From assembly GCF_025685425.1 (NCBI RefSeq), contig NZ_JAGTAS010000031.1, positions 1 to 50,322 on the forward strand: a DNA stretch of 50,322 nucleotides. Reading direction: 5' to 3'. The number at the start of each line of letters is the position of its first letter. Positions within the stretch are counted from its first letter, which is position 1. The notes under the pieces are model-generated. The model was given only the letters and a program-made list of their open reading frames with translations. It was not told the DNA's origin and made no database searches. Shown piece by piece: positions 9,276 to 17,098 of this stretch. The position numbers and the translations under genes were made by a program. Source of the DNA: Terriglobus albidus. Its GTDB lineage: Bacteria > Acidobacteriota > Terriglobia > Terriglobales > Acidobacteriaceae.

Positions 9276-10067
9276 TCAACGATTTGGGCTATCTTGCCAC
9301 ACCGGACTCGTGAGCACCATCGTCCATCTGGGCCCTTTCTGATACAGCGGACCTACAAGCTTGACAAAGGTCGGCACTTCGCCGTCCATCACCCAGAGTT
9401 TGAGATCGGAGGGCTGCTTTCCGATGACGGGCGCAATAGCCCCAGCAACGCCACCGATCTCGATATGGATATTGAAAATGCCCGCTCGCCGACCACCGCC
9501 ACCCACCGAAAAGTGATCCTCTCCCTCCCGCTTGATGGAAAGCTTCACGATCCGAGGCTTTGAGTCCCCCGCTACGTAGGAGACCTTCATTTCCTGTTGC
9601 CTCTCTGGGAAGTTTTCTACTACCAGCGGGACCAAGCCATTCGCCAGGTCGGAAGGAAGTTCCATACGTTGGCTCTTCACTTCGTCCTTACCATTCTTCG
9701 TCTCGTGCCAGGTGACCTCGCTGGCCGGGACATTCACAGTCATATCGAGAGGTTCCGGGAACGAGGGGCCCTTCTGGATGTGATGATCGCTCACCAGTTC
9801 GAGGATCTTCTGTTGACGGAAGACCGTTGTCTCATCATCGATAGACCCGTCCTTGAACCGGAAGATCAGCCGAGAACGCACTTGGATTCCATGTGTGACA
9901 GTTACCTGATCCCCCACGGCGAGGATCTTGCCTTCCGCGGATTTCAAAAGCAGAAATCCGTGAACTGAGCCCTGCTTATGACGAGCAAGCACCTGATCGC
10001 CGAATCCGAGCGAGCAAAAGCTAAAGCAGGAAAGAAACAGCAAGGTTGCAGTCCACCGTAAGCGCAT
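9276..10067 (-). CDS. Putative secreted protein of unknown family
   Basis: The start at 10067 gives 263 residues with a clear signal peptide (MRLRWTATLLFLSCFSFCSL, then a small-residue region). The frame stays open upstream to 10280, but that extension is Arg/Gly-rich and would place the signal internally. GAGAGG precedes the chosen start. The mature part has an early segment about DQVTVTHGIQVRSRLIFRF and many beta-strand-like stretches, with a GGGGRRAGIF turn and a Trp-rich end. I do not recognise the family. The alternation of charged and hydrophobic residues suggests a periplasmic beta-sandwich, which is only an inference. It does not form an obvious operon with its neighbours. Confidence 0.65.
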   Translation of the reverse strand: MRLRWTATLLFLSCFSFCSLGFGDQVLARHKQGSVHGFLLLKSAEGKILAVGDQVTVTHGIQVRSRLIFRFKDGSIDDETTVFRQQKILELVSDHHIQKGPSFPEPLDMTVNVPASEVTWHETKNGKDEVKSQRMELPSDLANGLVPLVVENFPERQQEMKVSYVAGDSKPRIVKLSIKREGEDHFSVGGGGRRAGIFNIHIEIGGVAGAIAPVIGKQPSDLKLWVMDGEVPTFVKLVGPLYQKGPRWTMVLTSPVWQDSPNR

Positions 10068-10435
10068 CACAATCGGCCCTCTCGCAGAAATCCATCGACG
10101 GCAGCCACCACCACCAAAAGCACGCAGGGTGATGCCGCCTAGGCATATGAGATTTCTTGCCCCCGCCAGGGTTGTACTTATCTCGCGGGTAGATAAGGCA
10201 GACACACTGGGCGCCCGGTTCCCTCGAGATTCGGAAACACTGAAGAATGACCCTGCCAACTCCCGATAGACGCTGTTCACAGAACAGCGAAGGGGATGGA
10301 TGGACGCTAAATCGCCGAGTCACTCACTGACGGTTGGCACAATGAGCGCTTTGCCCTTTTAGCAACAGTTCAGAGCCATTTGGCTGAATCGCGAGATGCG
10401 GATATCGAGACCGAACTTGAAATCATATGGCCGCT

Positions 10436-10470
10436 TACAAAAATGACAGACCGGCCAACGGCGGTCTGTC
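10436..10470 (-). terminator. Rho-independent terminator of the alpha/beta hydrolase gene
   Basis: On the minus strand an 8-9 base stem, GACAGACC pairing with GGTCTGTC (10445-10470), is followed directly by ATTTTTG. It lies 24 bases beyond the hydrolase stop codon, in the correct orientation and place for that gene. Confidence 0.7.
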
Positions 10471-10493
10471 GAAGATCAGAAGTGGCAGCCTGA

Positions 10494-11198
10494 CTAGGCC
10501 GGCATATTCCCTTGGATTGTGTTGGCAGCTTTACGGATTACATCAATGACAACGTCAGGTTTAGAGAGCATCGGAACATGGCTGCTTTCGACCTCAATCA
10601 CTGTCGCTCCCATACGTTTGGAGACCCAACGCTGTAGATCGGGATGAACGGTGTGGTCTTGCAGGCACAGGATGTACCAGCTTGGCTTCGACTTCCAGGG
10701 AGTGCTCTGGAGCTTCTGCTGCGTGAAGAGTTCGGCGTGAGGCGGGAAATGTGTCGCCCAGACGAGCTTCTGCTCTTCCTCGGAGAGGTCTCCGCAGAAG
10801 AACTCAGTTCCGTTTGGAAGCATCCAGGCATACCCGTCCGCAATCTGGACGCGAGAAAAGATATCCGAGGGATACTTGTCGAGTTGCTGTTGTACGGTCT
10901 CTCCGACATCCGGAGCAACCGCTCCGATATAGACGAGGCCGGCCACGCGATCATCGATTCCTGAGGCTGTAATGGTAGCGCCGCCATAAGAATGGCCCAC
11001 AAGCAGGACGGGGCTGCCAATGCGGTTGAGCGTCCGCTTCACCATGGCCACGTCGTCTTCGAAAGATTCCAGGCTGTATTGAACTGCGATCACCTCGTAG
11101 CCATCCGCCTGCAATGCGGGGATCACCTTGCTGAAGCACGAGCCATCAGCCCAAATACCGTGGCAGAAGACGATGGTTGGTTTGCGTTGTGATGACAT
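10494..11198 (-). CDS. Alpha/beta-fold hydrolase
   Basis: This 234-residue enzyme has the compact alpha/beta hydrolase layout: an oxyanion-hole HG near residues 13-14 (FCHGIW), the nucleophile elbow GHSYGG with Ser70, a likely acid at Asp181 (LCLQDHTVHP) and His207 (SSHVPML). All catalytic positions are present. It resembles small esterases of the salicylate-esterase/EstC-like type annotated in many soil bacteria. The substrate cannot be inferred. No signal peptide is seen, so it is cytosolic. It is divergent from the LysR gene at 11332 with 133 bases between, a layout in which the LysR protein often controls the partner. A terminator follows. Confidence 0.88.
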   Translation of the reverse strand: MSSQRKPTIVFCHGIWADGSCFSKVIPALQADGYEVIAVQYSLESFEDDVAMVKRTLNRIGSPVLLVGHSYGGATITASGIDDRVAGLVYIGAVAPDVGETVQQQLDKYPSDIFSRVQIADGYAWMLPNGTEFFCGDLSEEEQKLVWATHFPPHAELFTQQKLQSTPWKSKPSWYILCLQDHTVHPDLQRWVSKRMGATVIEVESSHVPMLSKPDVVIDVIRKAANTIQGNMPA

Positions 11199-11239
11199 AC
11201 TGATACTCCTGAGATTGGATTTTGGAGAACTCGGAAGAG

Positions 11240-11319
11240 CTATCCATTGGCTATAGATTCCGCCGCGCCAGGTGCGGGGACAAATACTTTGAATGTTGGA
11301 GTTATGCTTCTAAGGCATA
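11240..11319. promoter_or_regulatory. Candidate LysR-type operator sites in divergent spacer
   Basis: Two inverted repeats lie between the hydrolase and LysR genes. One is TATGC-N7-GCATA at 11303-11319, an A/T-bounded palindrome of the kind LysR-type proteins recognise. The other is CTAT-N9-ATAG at 11240-11256. The first sits 12 bases before the LysR start codon, suited to autoregulation; the second is nearer the hydrolase gene. Confidence 0.5.
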
Positions 11320-11331
11320 GATGGAGGCCAC

Positions 11332-12258
11332 ATGGAACTTCGTCATCTGCGGTACTTTATTGCGGTTGCCGAGGAAGGCAGTCTTTTGCACGCCGCTGAG
11401 CGGCGACTTCATACGGCACAGCCGTCCCTGAGTCGTCAGATTCGCGATCTGGAACTCGAACTAGGTGTGAAGCTGCTGGAGCGAAAAGCGCGGGGCGTTG
11501 AGCTCACCGCGGCCGGACGCGTATTCCTCGATCATGCACGGTTGGCGCTGATGCAGATAGAGGTAGCATGCGAGGCTGCGCGAAACACGGAGCGGCCGCA
11601 CAAACCAGGCTTTGGACTTGGCTTCCTGCCGGGACAGGAAATTATCTGGCTGTCAGAGGCACTGCGGATCCTGCGTGAGGAGGCGCCTGATGTCGACGTC
11701 ACGATCACCACGAAATCTTCACCTGATCTCGCGAATGCATTAATGCAGGGAGAGATCGACATAGCCCTGCTGAGGCGCGAGAAGCGCACCGCCGGCCTGG
11801 ACTTCAGGCTTCTCGTGAAGGAGCCTCTGGTCGCGATCCTGCCTTCTCGCCACCGCCTGGCCCGGCACAAGACAATACGGCCAGAGGACATCTGTCGCGA
11901 GGACTTTATCAGCACAGCACGTGCCGCGCCCGTGCTTAAGACCGTGATCGAGGAGTACGCGGCGAAGGTCGGCATCAAATTGAAGCAGACCTATGATGCC
12001 GAAACTCTTTCTGGCGGAATGTCGTTGGTGGCCTCCACAGGAGGCTTCACATTATTGCCAATCTATGTGCAAAATGCGCTGATTCCGTCGGTGGTCGCCA
12101 AGCCTTTGCACGGCGAGATTCCGACGATCGATCTCGTGATGGGGTACAACAAATCGAATACCTCTCCGCTGCTTAACAAGTTTCTGCTGCGGGCAGAGGA
12201 GTTGGCCGTACATGGAGCTGCTATGCGAGGAGCTCGCTCTGTACAATCGAGGACCTGA
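11332..12258 (+). CDS. LysR-family transcriptional regulator
   Basis: This 308-residue protein has the LysR layout. The N-terminal winged helix-turn-helix (residues 1-60) begins MELRHLRYFIAVAEEGS, with the recognition helix near TAQPSLSRQIRDLE. A linker helix follows, and residues about 90-300 form the substrate-binding domain. Length is normal. Sequences such as ISTARAAPVLKTVIEEYA fit the CbnR/CatM-like branch that senses small aromatic or dicarboxylic acids, but the effector is not determined. GGAGG precedes the start by five bases. It is divergent from the alpha/beta hydrolase gene, so that gene is its most likely target. Confidence 0.92.
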   Translation: MELRHLRYFIAVAEEGSLLHAAERRLHTAQPSLSRQIRDLELELGVKLLERKARGVELTAAGRVFLDHARLALMQIEVACEAARNTERPHKPGFGLGFLPGQEIIWLSEALRILREEAPDVDVTITTKSSPDLANALMQGEIDIALLRREKRTAGLDFRLLVKEPLVAILPSRHRLARHKTIRPEDICREDFISTARAAPVLKTVIEEYAAKVGIKLKQTYDAETLSGGMSLVASTGGFTLLPIYVQNALIPSVVAKPLHGEIPTIDLVMGYNKSNTSPLLNKFLLRAEELAVHGAAMRGARSVQSRT

Positions 12259-12343
12259 ACCCAGAACGGATGAGTGAGCTTAAGCCGATTTATGTTAGTG
12301 ACCGGAGCGCATCAAGATCAAATCGAGATCTTACAATCTCGGT

Positions 12344-13177
12344 TCAGCGAGCGACGTGGAGAGTGCGTTTCCAGCGCGTGTCTGGAAAGAAATGCACCAG
12401 AACGTGGCCGATCCACGCGAGCTTGGGACCGAATCCTGTCTGTTCAAGTTGTCCATCTGCGGCCTTGAACGACCAATAGTTGAAGAGAGGACGGCCAATT
12501 ATGTTGGCGCGCGGCACGAAGCCCCAGTAGCGCGAGTCCAGGCTGTTATGCCGGTTGTCGCCCATCATGAAATACATGCCGGGTGGAACCACCAGGTCGC
12601 CAGCCTGGATATAGCTTGAGAAGTTCGCGGCCCACGACTCTGTCGACCCAGATGCTGCTGCCGGGGGTACTGCGGGAAAATCATCGAGGAACTCGTTGAA
12701 GTTATCCGTTGTCGTCGGTTGCGCAAATCCGGCAGGCTGTGCGACACCATTAACAATCACAATGCCGTTGCGTAGATGAATATGATCGCCCGGTACGCCA
12801 ATCAACCTCTTCACCAGGGGAGTGTATTGTGGTGTTCCATCCGCATCAGCGGCATCAATACCAGGCTGGTAAACGGGCTTGTGGAACACCACGATATCGC
12901 CGCGGCTCGGCTCACGATACCTTACTAGCGGCATCCACGAAGCGGGCGACTTTAGCGTGATCTGGTCGACAACGAGGTGATCACCTACAAGCAACGTGTT
13001 CTCCATCGAACCAGACGGAATTACGTAGTTCTGGGCTAAGAAGGTCATAATGAATAGGCCCACCACCAGAACTGAGCAGATGCTGGCCAGCGCCTCGAAA
13101 GGAGTCTCCTCCCGGTCGATCTTGGCGGAAGCTGCAGGCTTCGTTGAAACAGGAGAAATCTTCGTCGCTGGGCGCAT
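12344..13177 (-). CDS. lepB: Signal peptidase I
   Basis: The 277-residue membrane protease cleaves signal peptides of exported proteins. It has one N-terminal membrane segment (about residues 30-48), the catalytic Ser57 in SGSMENTLLVGD, the general-base Lys123 in LVKRLIGVPGDH and the C-terminal GDNRHNSLDSRYWG box. An insertion of about 40 residues rich in Ala, Ser and Pro precedes the last box. The start at 13177 is set by GAGGAG seven bases upstream. The frame is open to 13471, but the added region overlaps an intergenic repeat and has no matching domain. The gene is monocistronic here. It serves the Sec pathway, so it is likely expressed constitutively. Confidence 0.93.
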   Translation of the reverse strand: MRPATKISPVSTKPAASAKIDREETPFEALASICSVLVVGLFIMTFLAQNYVIPSGSMENTLLVGDHLVVDQITLKSPASWMPLVRYREPSRGDIVVFHKPVYQPGIDAADADGTPQYTPLVKRLIGVPGDHIHLRNGIVIVNGVAQPAGFAQPTTTDNFNEFLDDFPAVPPAAASGSTESWAANFSSYIQAGDLVVPPGMYFMMGDNRHNSLDSRYWGFVPRANIIGRPLFNYWSFKAADGQLEQTGFGPKLAWIGHVLVHFFPDTRWKRTLHVAR

Positions 13178-13411
13178 CCAAGGGCTCCTCAGGAAGGCTG
13201 GCGAGCCCCGGAGCGTTCGCAGCGGTCCCTTCGAAAGGGATGATTTTATGTACGTCCGACTGTCGTCGAGTTTGCGTCTTGACCGGAGTCTATCAAATCC
13301 GTGTGCAATGTAGAATTCTGCGGATGATTCGGCGTGCGAGCGGTTAGTGGTCGATCCGGAAGTTATATAGGAGTAAATACTTCGGCCCGCTGATAAAGGG
13401 CCTAAAAGTAG

Positions 13412-13470
13412 ACGGGCTTTAGCCCTGGGCCTCCTCTGTACGAGAGGAAAAAGCCCAGGGCTGAAGCCCA
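13412..13470 (+). repeat. Long palindromic repeat, type C copy 1
   Basis: Arms GGGCTTTAGCCCTGGGC (13414-13430) and GCCCAGGGCTGAAGCCC (13453-13469) are complementary except at the two central loop bases of each small hairpin. The region can therefore fold either as one 17-base-pair hairpin or as two small ones. A related copy is at 24528-24583. Confidence 0.8.
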
Positions 13471-13490
13471 TTTCATATTGAACCGATACA

Positions 13491-13590
13491 CCGTGGGCTG
13501 AAAGCCCACGCCTTCACCCCAGCCAGCAAAGCTGGCCGGGACTCCGATGCTCCCACCGATTCGAGCTTCGCTCGAACATCCCACCCATCG
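13491..13590 (+). repeat. Paired-hairpin repeat, type B copy 2
   Basis: Hairpin 1 is CCGTGGGCT-GAA-AGCCCACG from 13491 and hairpin 2 is TTCGAGC-TTC-GCTCGAA at 13560-13576. Unlike copy 1, a segment of about 37 bases with its own CCAGC-AAA-GCTGG hairpin is inserted between them. It ends in CATCCCACCCATCG, followed by CATTGCGATGGATGG. Confidence 0.75.
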
Positions 13591-13647
13591 CATTGCGATG
13601 GATGGGGCACCCAGAGTTTGGGCTATCTGGAATTTGTCGATACGCTT

Positions 13648-14571
13648 CTAGTGCGCAGGGTTGAAGAAGTGAAGATTCGCTTGAAAAAACTCTTCCAGTG
13701 CTTGCGGGTTTCGCCCGGTCACTCTCTGAATGACATCCGTCGGCTTCGTCTGGTGCTCCCGGGTCCTGAAATACCTCCAGAGGTGGGAAAGATGGTCAAC
13801 GGCATGAGCGTTGATCCTCTCCTTAACCGCATCGGCCCACTGCTCGTCTGTAATAGGTACATACTTCAGGGGCCGGCCTAGCACCTTGCTGAGGCTGTCG
13901 ACGATCTGATGTACCGTGAGCGCTTCGCTTACCAGAGGAAACACCTTCTGTCGTGGCAGGCTGGGACTCGCTAAAAGAGTTGCAGCAACGCGGGCGACAT
14001 CCTCCCCGCCTGTAAGTGGGAACGTAGCGTCCCCGTCGCCCCAAGGCAGAAAGACAGTATCTTTTTCGGAGACAGAACGGCTCACGAGCGCACGAACATT
14101 CTCGTAGTATGGCGGCGCTTGAATATGAACGGCGCCGACTTCCGCCCAATCAAAAATCAGATCGGTGAGACGGTGCTGTAGGTTGCGTTGACTGGGAGCG
14201 CCCACGAGATTGCGAAAGAAAGTGTCTTCCGGAGTGTCTTGAAATTGAGAGTTGTTGACCACCAGCTCCAAACCCGCGGTGCGGGCCATAGCCGCGAAAA
14301 TCGTGGCAGCATCCATGAGTCCATCTGCGACGGGATAGGTGAAATAGGCGCGACGAATGTCCCTCATCGCTTCTTGGACCGATCCCGGATTGAGGAGATC
14401 CCCGACAAAGATGTCGGCCCCTTGTTCGCGCAATTCATCCGACCGCGCATCAACTTTTCGGACGAATGCTCGAACCGGTATCCCTTGCTGGAGCAAAAGC
14501 GTTGCGATAAGGCGACCGGTCGCCCCCTGCTGACCACCGGCTGCGCCGGTGACTAAGACTGGATGAGACAT
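13648..14571 (-). CDS. NmrA-like NAD(P)-binding protein
   Basis: The 307-residue protein is an atypical short-chain dehydrogenase of the NmrA/HSCARG type. The N-terminal nucleotide-binding fold shows VTGAAGGQQGATGR at about residues 7-20. The family includes redox sensors and quinone reductases such as QorB, and the classical Tyr-x-x-x-Lys catalytic pair is not obvious here. The C-terminal substrate domain contains LTGGEDVARVAATLL, typical of this family. AGGGGA precedes the start. It faces away from the histidine-kinase group. Two operator-like palindromes upstream suggest control by a dedicated repressor, which is not encoded next to it. Confidence 0.85.
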   Translation of the reverse strand: MSHPVLVTGAAGGQQGATGRLIATLLLQQGIPVRAFVRKVDARSDELREQGADIFVGDLLNPGSVQEAMRDIRRAYFTYPVADGLMDAATIFAAMARTAGLELVVNNSQFQDTPEDTFFRNLVGAPSQRNLQHRLTDLIFDWAEVGAVHIQAPPYYENVRALVSRSVSEKDTVFLPWGDGDATFPLTGGEDVARVAATLLASPSLPRQKVFPLVSEALTVHQIVDSLSKVLGRPLKYVPITDEQWADAVKERINAHAVDHLSHLWRYFRTREHQTKPTDVIQRVTGRNPQALEEFFQANLHFFNPAH

Positions 14572-14597
14572 ATAGGATTCCCCTTTCTGTGCTATGG

Positions 14598-14665
14598 GAT
14601 TATTATCATCATCCTATCGATGCACTTTATTCGTATCGCCATGTAGGATGATTGTCAGCATCCTA
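14598..14665. promoter_or_regulatory. Two operator-like palindromes upstream of the NmrA-like gene
   Basis: Site 1 is GGAT-N10-ATCC near 14598-14615, a quasi-palindrome (GGATTATTATCATCATCC). Site 2 has perfect seven-base arms, TAGGATG-N8-CATCCTA, at 14644-14665. Both share the half-site CATCC and lie 27 and 73 bases upstream of the start codon. They look like binding sites for one dimeric repressor, for example of the HxlR or TetR type. Confidence 0.5.
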
Positions 14666-14831
14666 AAAAGGATCATGCTCCGCAGCAAATGTTCGGGAAC
14701 GACCTCACGAAATCTTTAACGAAAACCCGGTGATCAGCACCAGCAGATGCAAGGATGCTCGCGATAACTCTCAGCTAAGAGGGCGTCACGCCGCCAAAAC
14801 CTCTCTACCACTTCATCCAAAACAATGCCTT

Positions 14832-14945
14832 AGAGCATTTTCCCTGTTGCCGGGTATCCCGGAAGGAACGTGCAGCGGCGTTTTCATTGCGGAAAACGCC
14901 CATAGATGCGGATCCTCTGGACTACACCTACAGGGAAAATCCTCT
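14832..14945 (+). repeat. MITE-like palindromic element, copy 1 (full)
   Basis: The left terminus is AGAGCATTTTCCCTGT and the right terminus is its near complement ACAGGGAAAATCCTCT. Between them is a hairpin GGCGTTTTC-ATTGCG-GAAAACGCC. T and A flank the element, so each outer boundary reads TA, as expected for a TA target duplication. The right boundary TAG, read on the minus strand, is the stop codon of the STAS-like gene at 14944. Confidence 0.85.
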
Positions 14946-15354
14946 ACCGCCTCTGCGCCTGCTCCAGTGCCAGATCAAATACATTTGGCTCCGTGCAGAC
15001 CCACATGATGCCATTCAACCCGGCAAATCGGCGCACGAACTCCGCCGTGATCTGGATGAGCTTGCTGCCGGTGAGCATTGTGATCGTTTTGAACCGGGAG
15101 CGATTTTGCGTGAACCAAGCCGACCATTCGCTGCTCACGTCGATTGAGGCGCCGCGCACATTCCGGGCATCGATAAAAAACTCGACTGCGTTGACCCCAG
15201 CCACCCATTCGTCGAGCACTTTAATGGGCGCGTCGAGCAGCTCCCCGGTATCGGTGCCCGTCAGGCGCATCAGGATCAGCGTTTCCGAAAGTTGCTCGAG
15301 CTCTACCGCGAAGTGTGCTCCTTCAAAGCTCGCCGATTTCAGTCCTGTTGCCAT
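14944..15354 (-). CDS. STAS-like small protein of unknown function
   Basis: The product is about 136 residues from the ATG at 15352-15354; in-frame ATGs at 15375 and 15390 are alternatives and none has a strong ribosome-binding site. The alternating beta/alpha pattern, with VEFFIDARNVRGASIDVSSE in the middle, resembles a STAS/SpoIIAA-like domain. No phosphorylatable Ser motif was confirmed, so this is a weak inference. It lies 86 bases downstream of the MEDS histidine kinase on the same strand and may be co-transcribed with it. Its stop codon TAG is supplied by the end of a MITE-like element, so the C-terminus may have been set by that insertion. Confidence 0.6.
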   Translation of the reverse strand: MATGLKSASFEGAHFAVELEQLSETLILMRLTGTDTGELLDAPIKVLDEWVAGVNAVEFFIDARNVRGASIDVSSEWSAWFTQNRSRFKTITMLTGSKLIQITAEFVRRFAGLNGIMWVCTEPNVFDLALEQAQRR

Positions 15355-15440
15355 ACCACTGATTCTCGTTCTCATTCCCCAAAGCTGCAACCGCAGACCG
15401 GCCGACGCACCAAGTCAGCCCCGGGTTGCCGGTATGTGCG

Positions 15441-16886
15441 CTAGCGCGTCGGGAGGGTGGAGGGGAAGAAGATGGTGATGACGGTGCCGTGGCGGGCGGG
15501 ATGCTCGGACGTGCGGACATTGATGTGGCCGTCGTGCTTGGCGACAATGCCGCTGACGACCCAGAGACCCAGGCCGGTGCCCTTTTCGGCTTTGGTGGTG
15601 AAGAAGGGTTCGAAGATGCGCGCGAGGTGGGTGCGCGGAATGCCGGAGCCGGTGTCGGCGATGGTAAGGCGGACGCCGGGCTGCAGGGTAGACCAACGGC
15701 GCGCGGGATGAAGCGAGATGATGATGCGGCCGTTTTGCGGTGTAGCTTCGATCGCATTGAGGAGCAGGTTGTCGATCACCTGGCGAAGCTCGTCACCGAA
15801 GCCGACAATGCGGAGCGCGGGAGTGATGCGGCTGGAGAGGTGGATACAGGTACGCGCGGCCTTTTCGCGGTAGATGGAGATCGACTCGTCGACCACGGTG
15901 GAGAGGTCGAGCTCGCGGGGGACGGTGCCGATGCGGTAGTAGGAGAGGCTCTGGCGGACGATGCGGGCAACGCGCGCGAGCTCGGAGTCGGCGGTTTCGA
16001 CGAGCGCGTGTGTGGTGGGGTCGAGCCCGGCGTTCTTGAGCAGGTAGAGGACATTGATGACGGAGGAGAGCGGATTATTGATCTCGTGCGCGAGCGAGGC
16101 CGCAAGCTGGCCGGCGGCGGCGAGCTTTTCGGTCTTGCGCAGGCGGTCTTCCTGCTGTTGGATCGTGCGGCGGGTCTGGTTGAGGAGCTCGGCCTTGTGC
16201 TGCAGGAGGCTGATGGCGCGATGGCGCTCGTCTTCAGTGAGGAGGGCGGTATAGGTTTCGGCGGGGATGACGTGGGAGTGCTCGGCGCAGACGAGACGGA
16301 AGGCCTCGTCGTGGCGGTCGTCGCCGAAGGTGGAGAGCGAGTAGCCGCAGAGGAGCGAGAAGTGGTGCGTGAGGGCGATCGCGTTCCAGAGGCGCTCGAG
16401 TTCAATGGCCGCGGTGGGGTTGGAGTCGGCCCAGAGGAGGGCGACCATCTCGCCGAAGGCGGCGACCGAGGGATTGGAAAAGCCGGTGGCGCGGGTGGCG
16501 CGGGTGATGACGTCGCCGATGACGGTGCGGAAGCGCTCGGGATCTGGGTGGCTGTCGACCATGAACTGGTCGAGGGTGTCGGCGGCGTCGAGTGCGACGT
16601 AACGTCCCTGGCGGCGGGCGAGCGCGAGGTCGATGCCAAGACTGGAAAGGCGGCCGGCAAGTGCGACGCGATGGGCTTCCGTGGCGATGACGATGCCGGC
16701 GCCTCCGGAGCCGAGCGCGGCGCCGATGGTGCGGGTGATGTTGTCGAGGAGTGCAGTGTCCTCCTCGTAGAACTGGACGGCGTGTGCGTGGGGAGCGTGG
16801 GGTGTGTGGGGTGCGTGCCTGGTCGAGGGGGCGAGCAGCGGCGCCGGTGGGGAGGAGTTGTTCAGGGGGATGTTGGCGGTGCTCAC
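15441..16886 (-). CDS. MEDS-domain sensor histidine kinase
   Basis: The product is 481 residues from a GTG at 16884-16886, chosen because GAGGAG lies six bases upstream. Residues about 36-205 match the MEDS sensory domain (HAVQFYEEDTALLDNI at its start), followed by a coiled-coil segment. The HisKA region has SLAHEINNPLSS with His267. The HATPase domain has the N box (DELRQVIDNLLLNAIEA), G1 (DTGSGIP) and the FFTTKAEKGTGLGL lid. No membrane segment is seen, so it is a soluble kinase. MEDS domains are proposed to sense small hydrocarbon derivatives. No response regulator is adjacent. The gene is very GC-rich, which opens long false frames on the other strand. Confidence 0.88.
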   Translation of the reverse strand: MSTANIPLNNSSPPAPLLAPSTRHAPHTPHAPHAHAVQFYEEDTALLDNITRTIGAALGSGGAGIVIATEAHRVALAGRLSSLGIDLALARRQGRYVALDAADTLDQFMVDSHPDPERFRTVIGDVITRATRATGFSNPSVAAFGEMVALLWADSNPTAAIELERLWNAIALTHHFSLLCGYSLSTFGDDRHDEAFRLVCAEHSHVIPAETYTALLTEDERHRAISLLQHKAELLNQTRRTIQQQEDRLRKTEKLAAAGQLAASLAHEINNPLSSVINVLYLLKNAGLDPTTHALVETADSELARVARIVRQSLSYYRIGTVPRELDLSTVVDESISIYREKAARTCIHLSSRITPALRIVGFGDELRQVIDNLLLNAIEATPQNGRIIISLHPARRWSTLQPGVRLTIADTGSGIPRTHLARIFEPFFTTKAEKGTGLGLWVVSGIVAKHDGHINVRTSEHPARHGTVITIFFPSTLPTR

Positions 16887-17098
16887 AGGGATCTCCTCGT
16901 ATCTATGATGCGGTTTGCGAGGAACACGGATGCAGTGAACCTGATGCGGCAATATTTTACAACGCTGGAGTCAACGAGTGCATTATCGCCAAACCACTCC
17001 GCGAGAAATCCTGCCGTTTATCCAAAGAAACCAGCGCGGATGCGCCACGATGAGGCGAAGCCTGTGATTGGGACCTGGCCTGCAAATCTCCTCAATGA

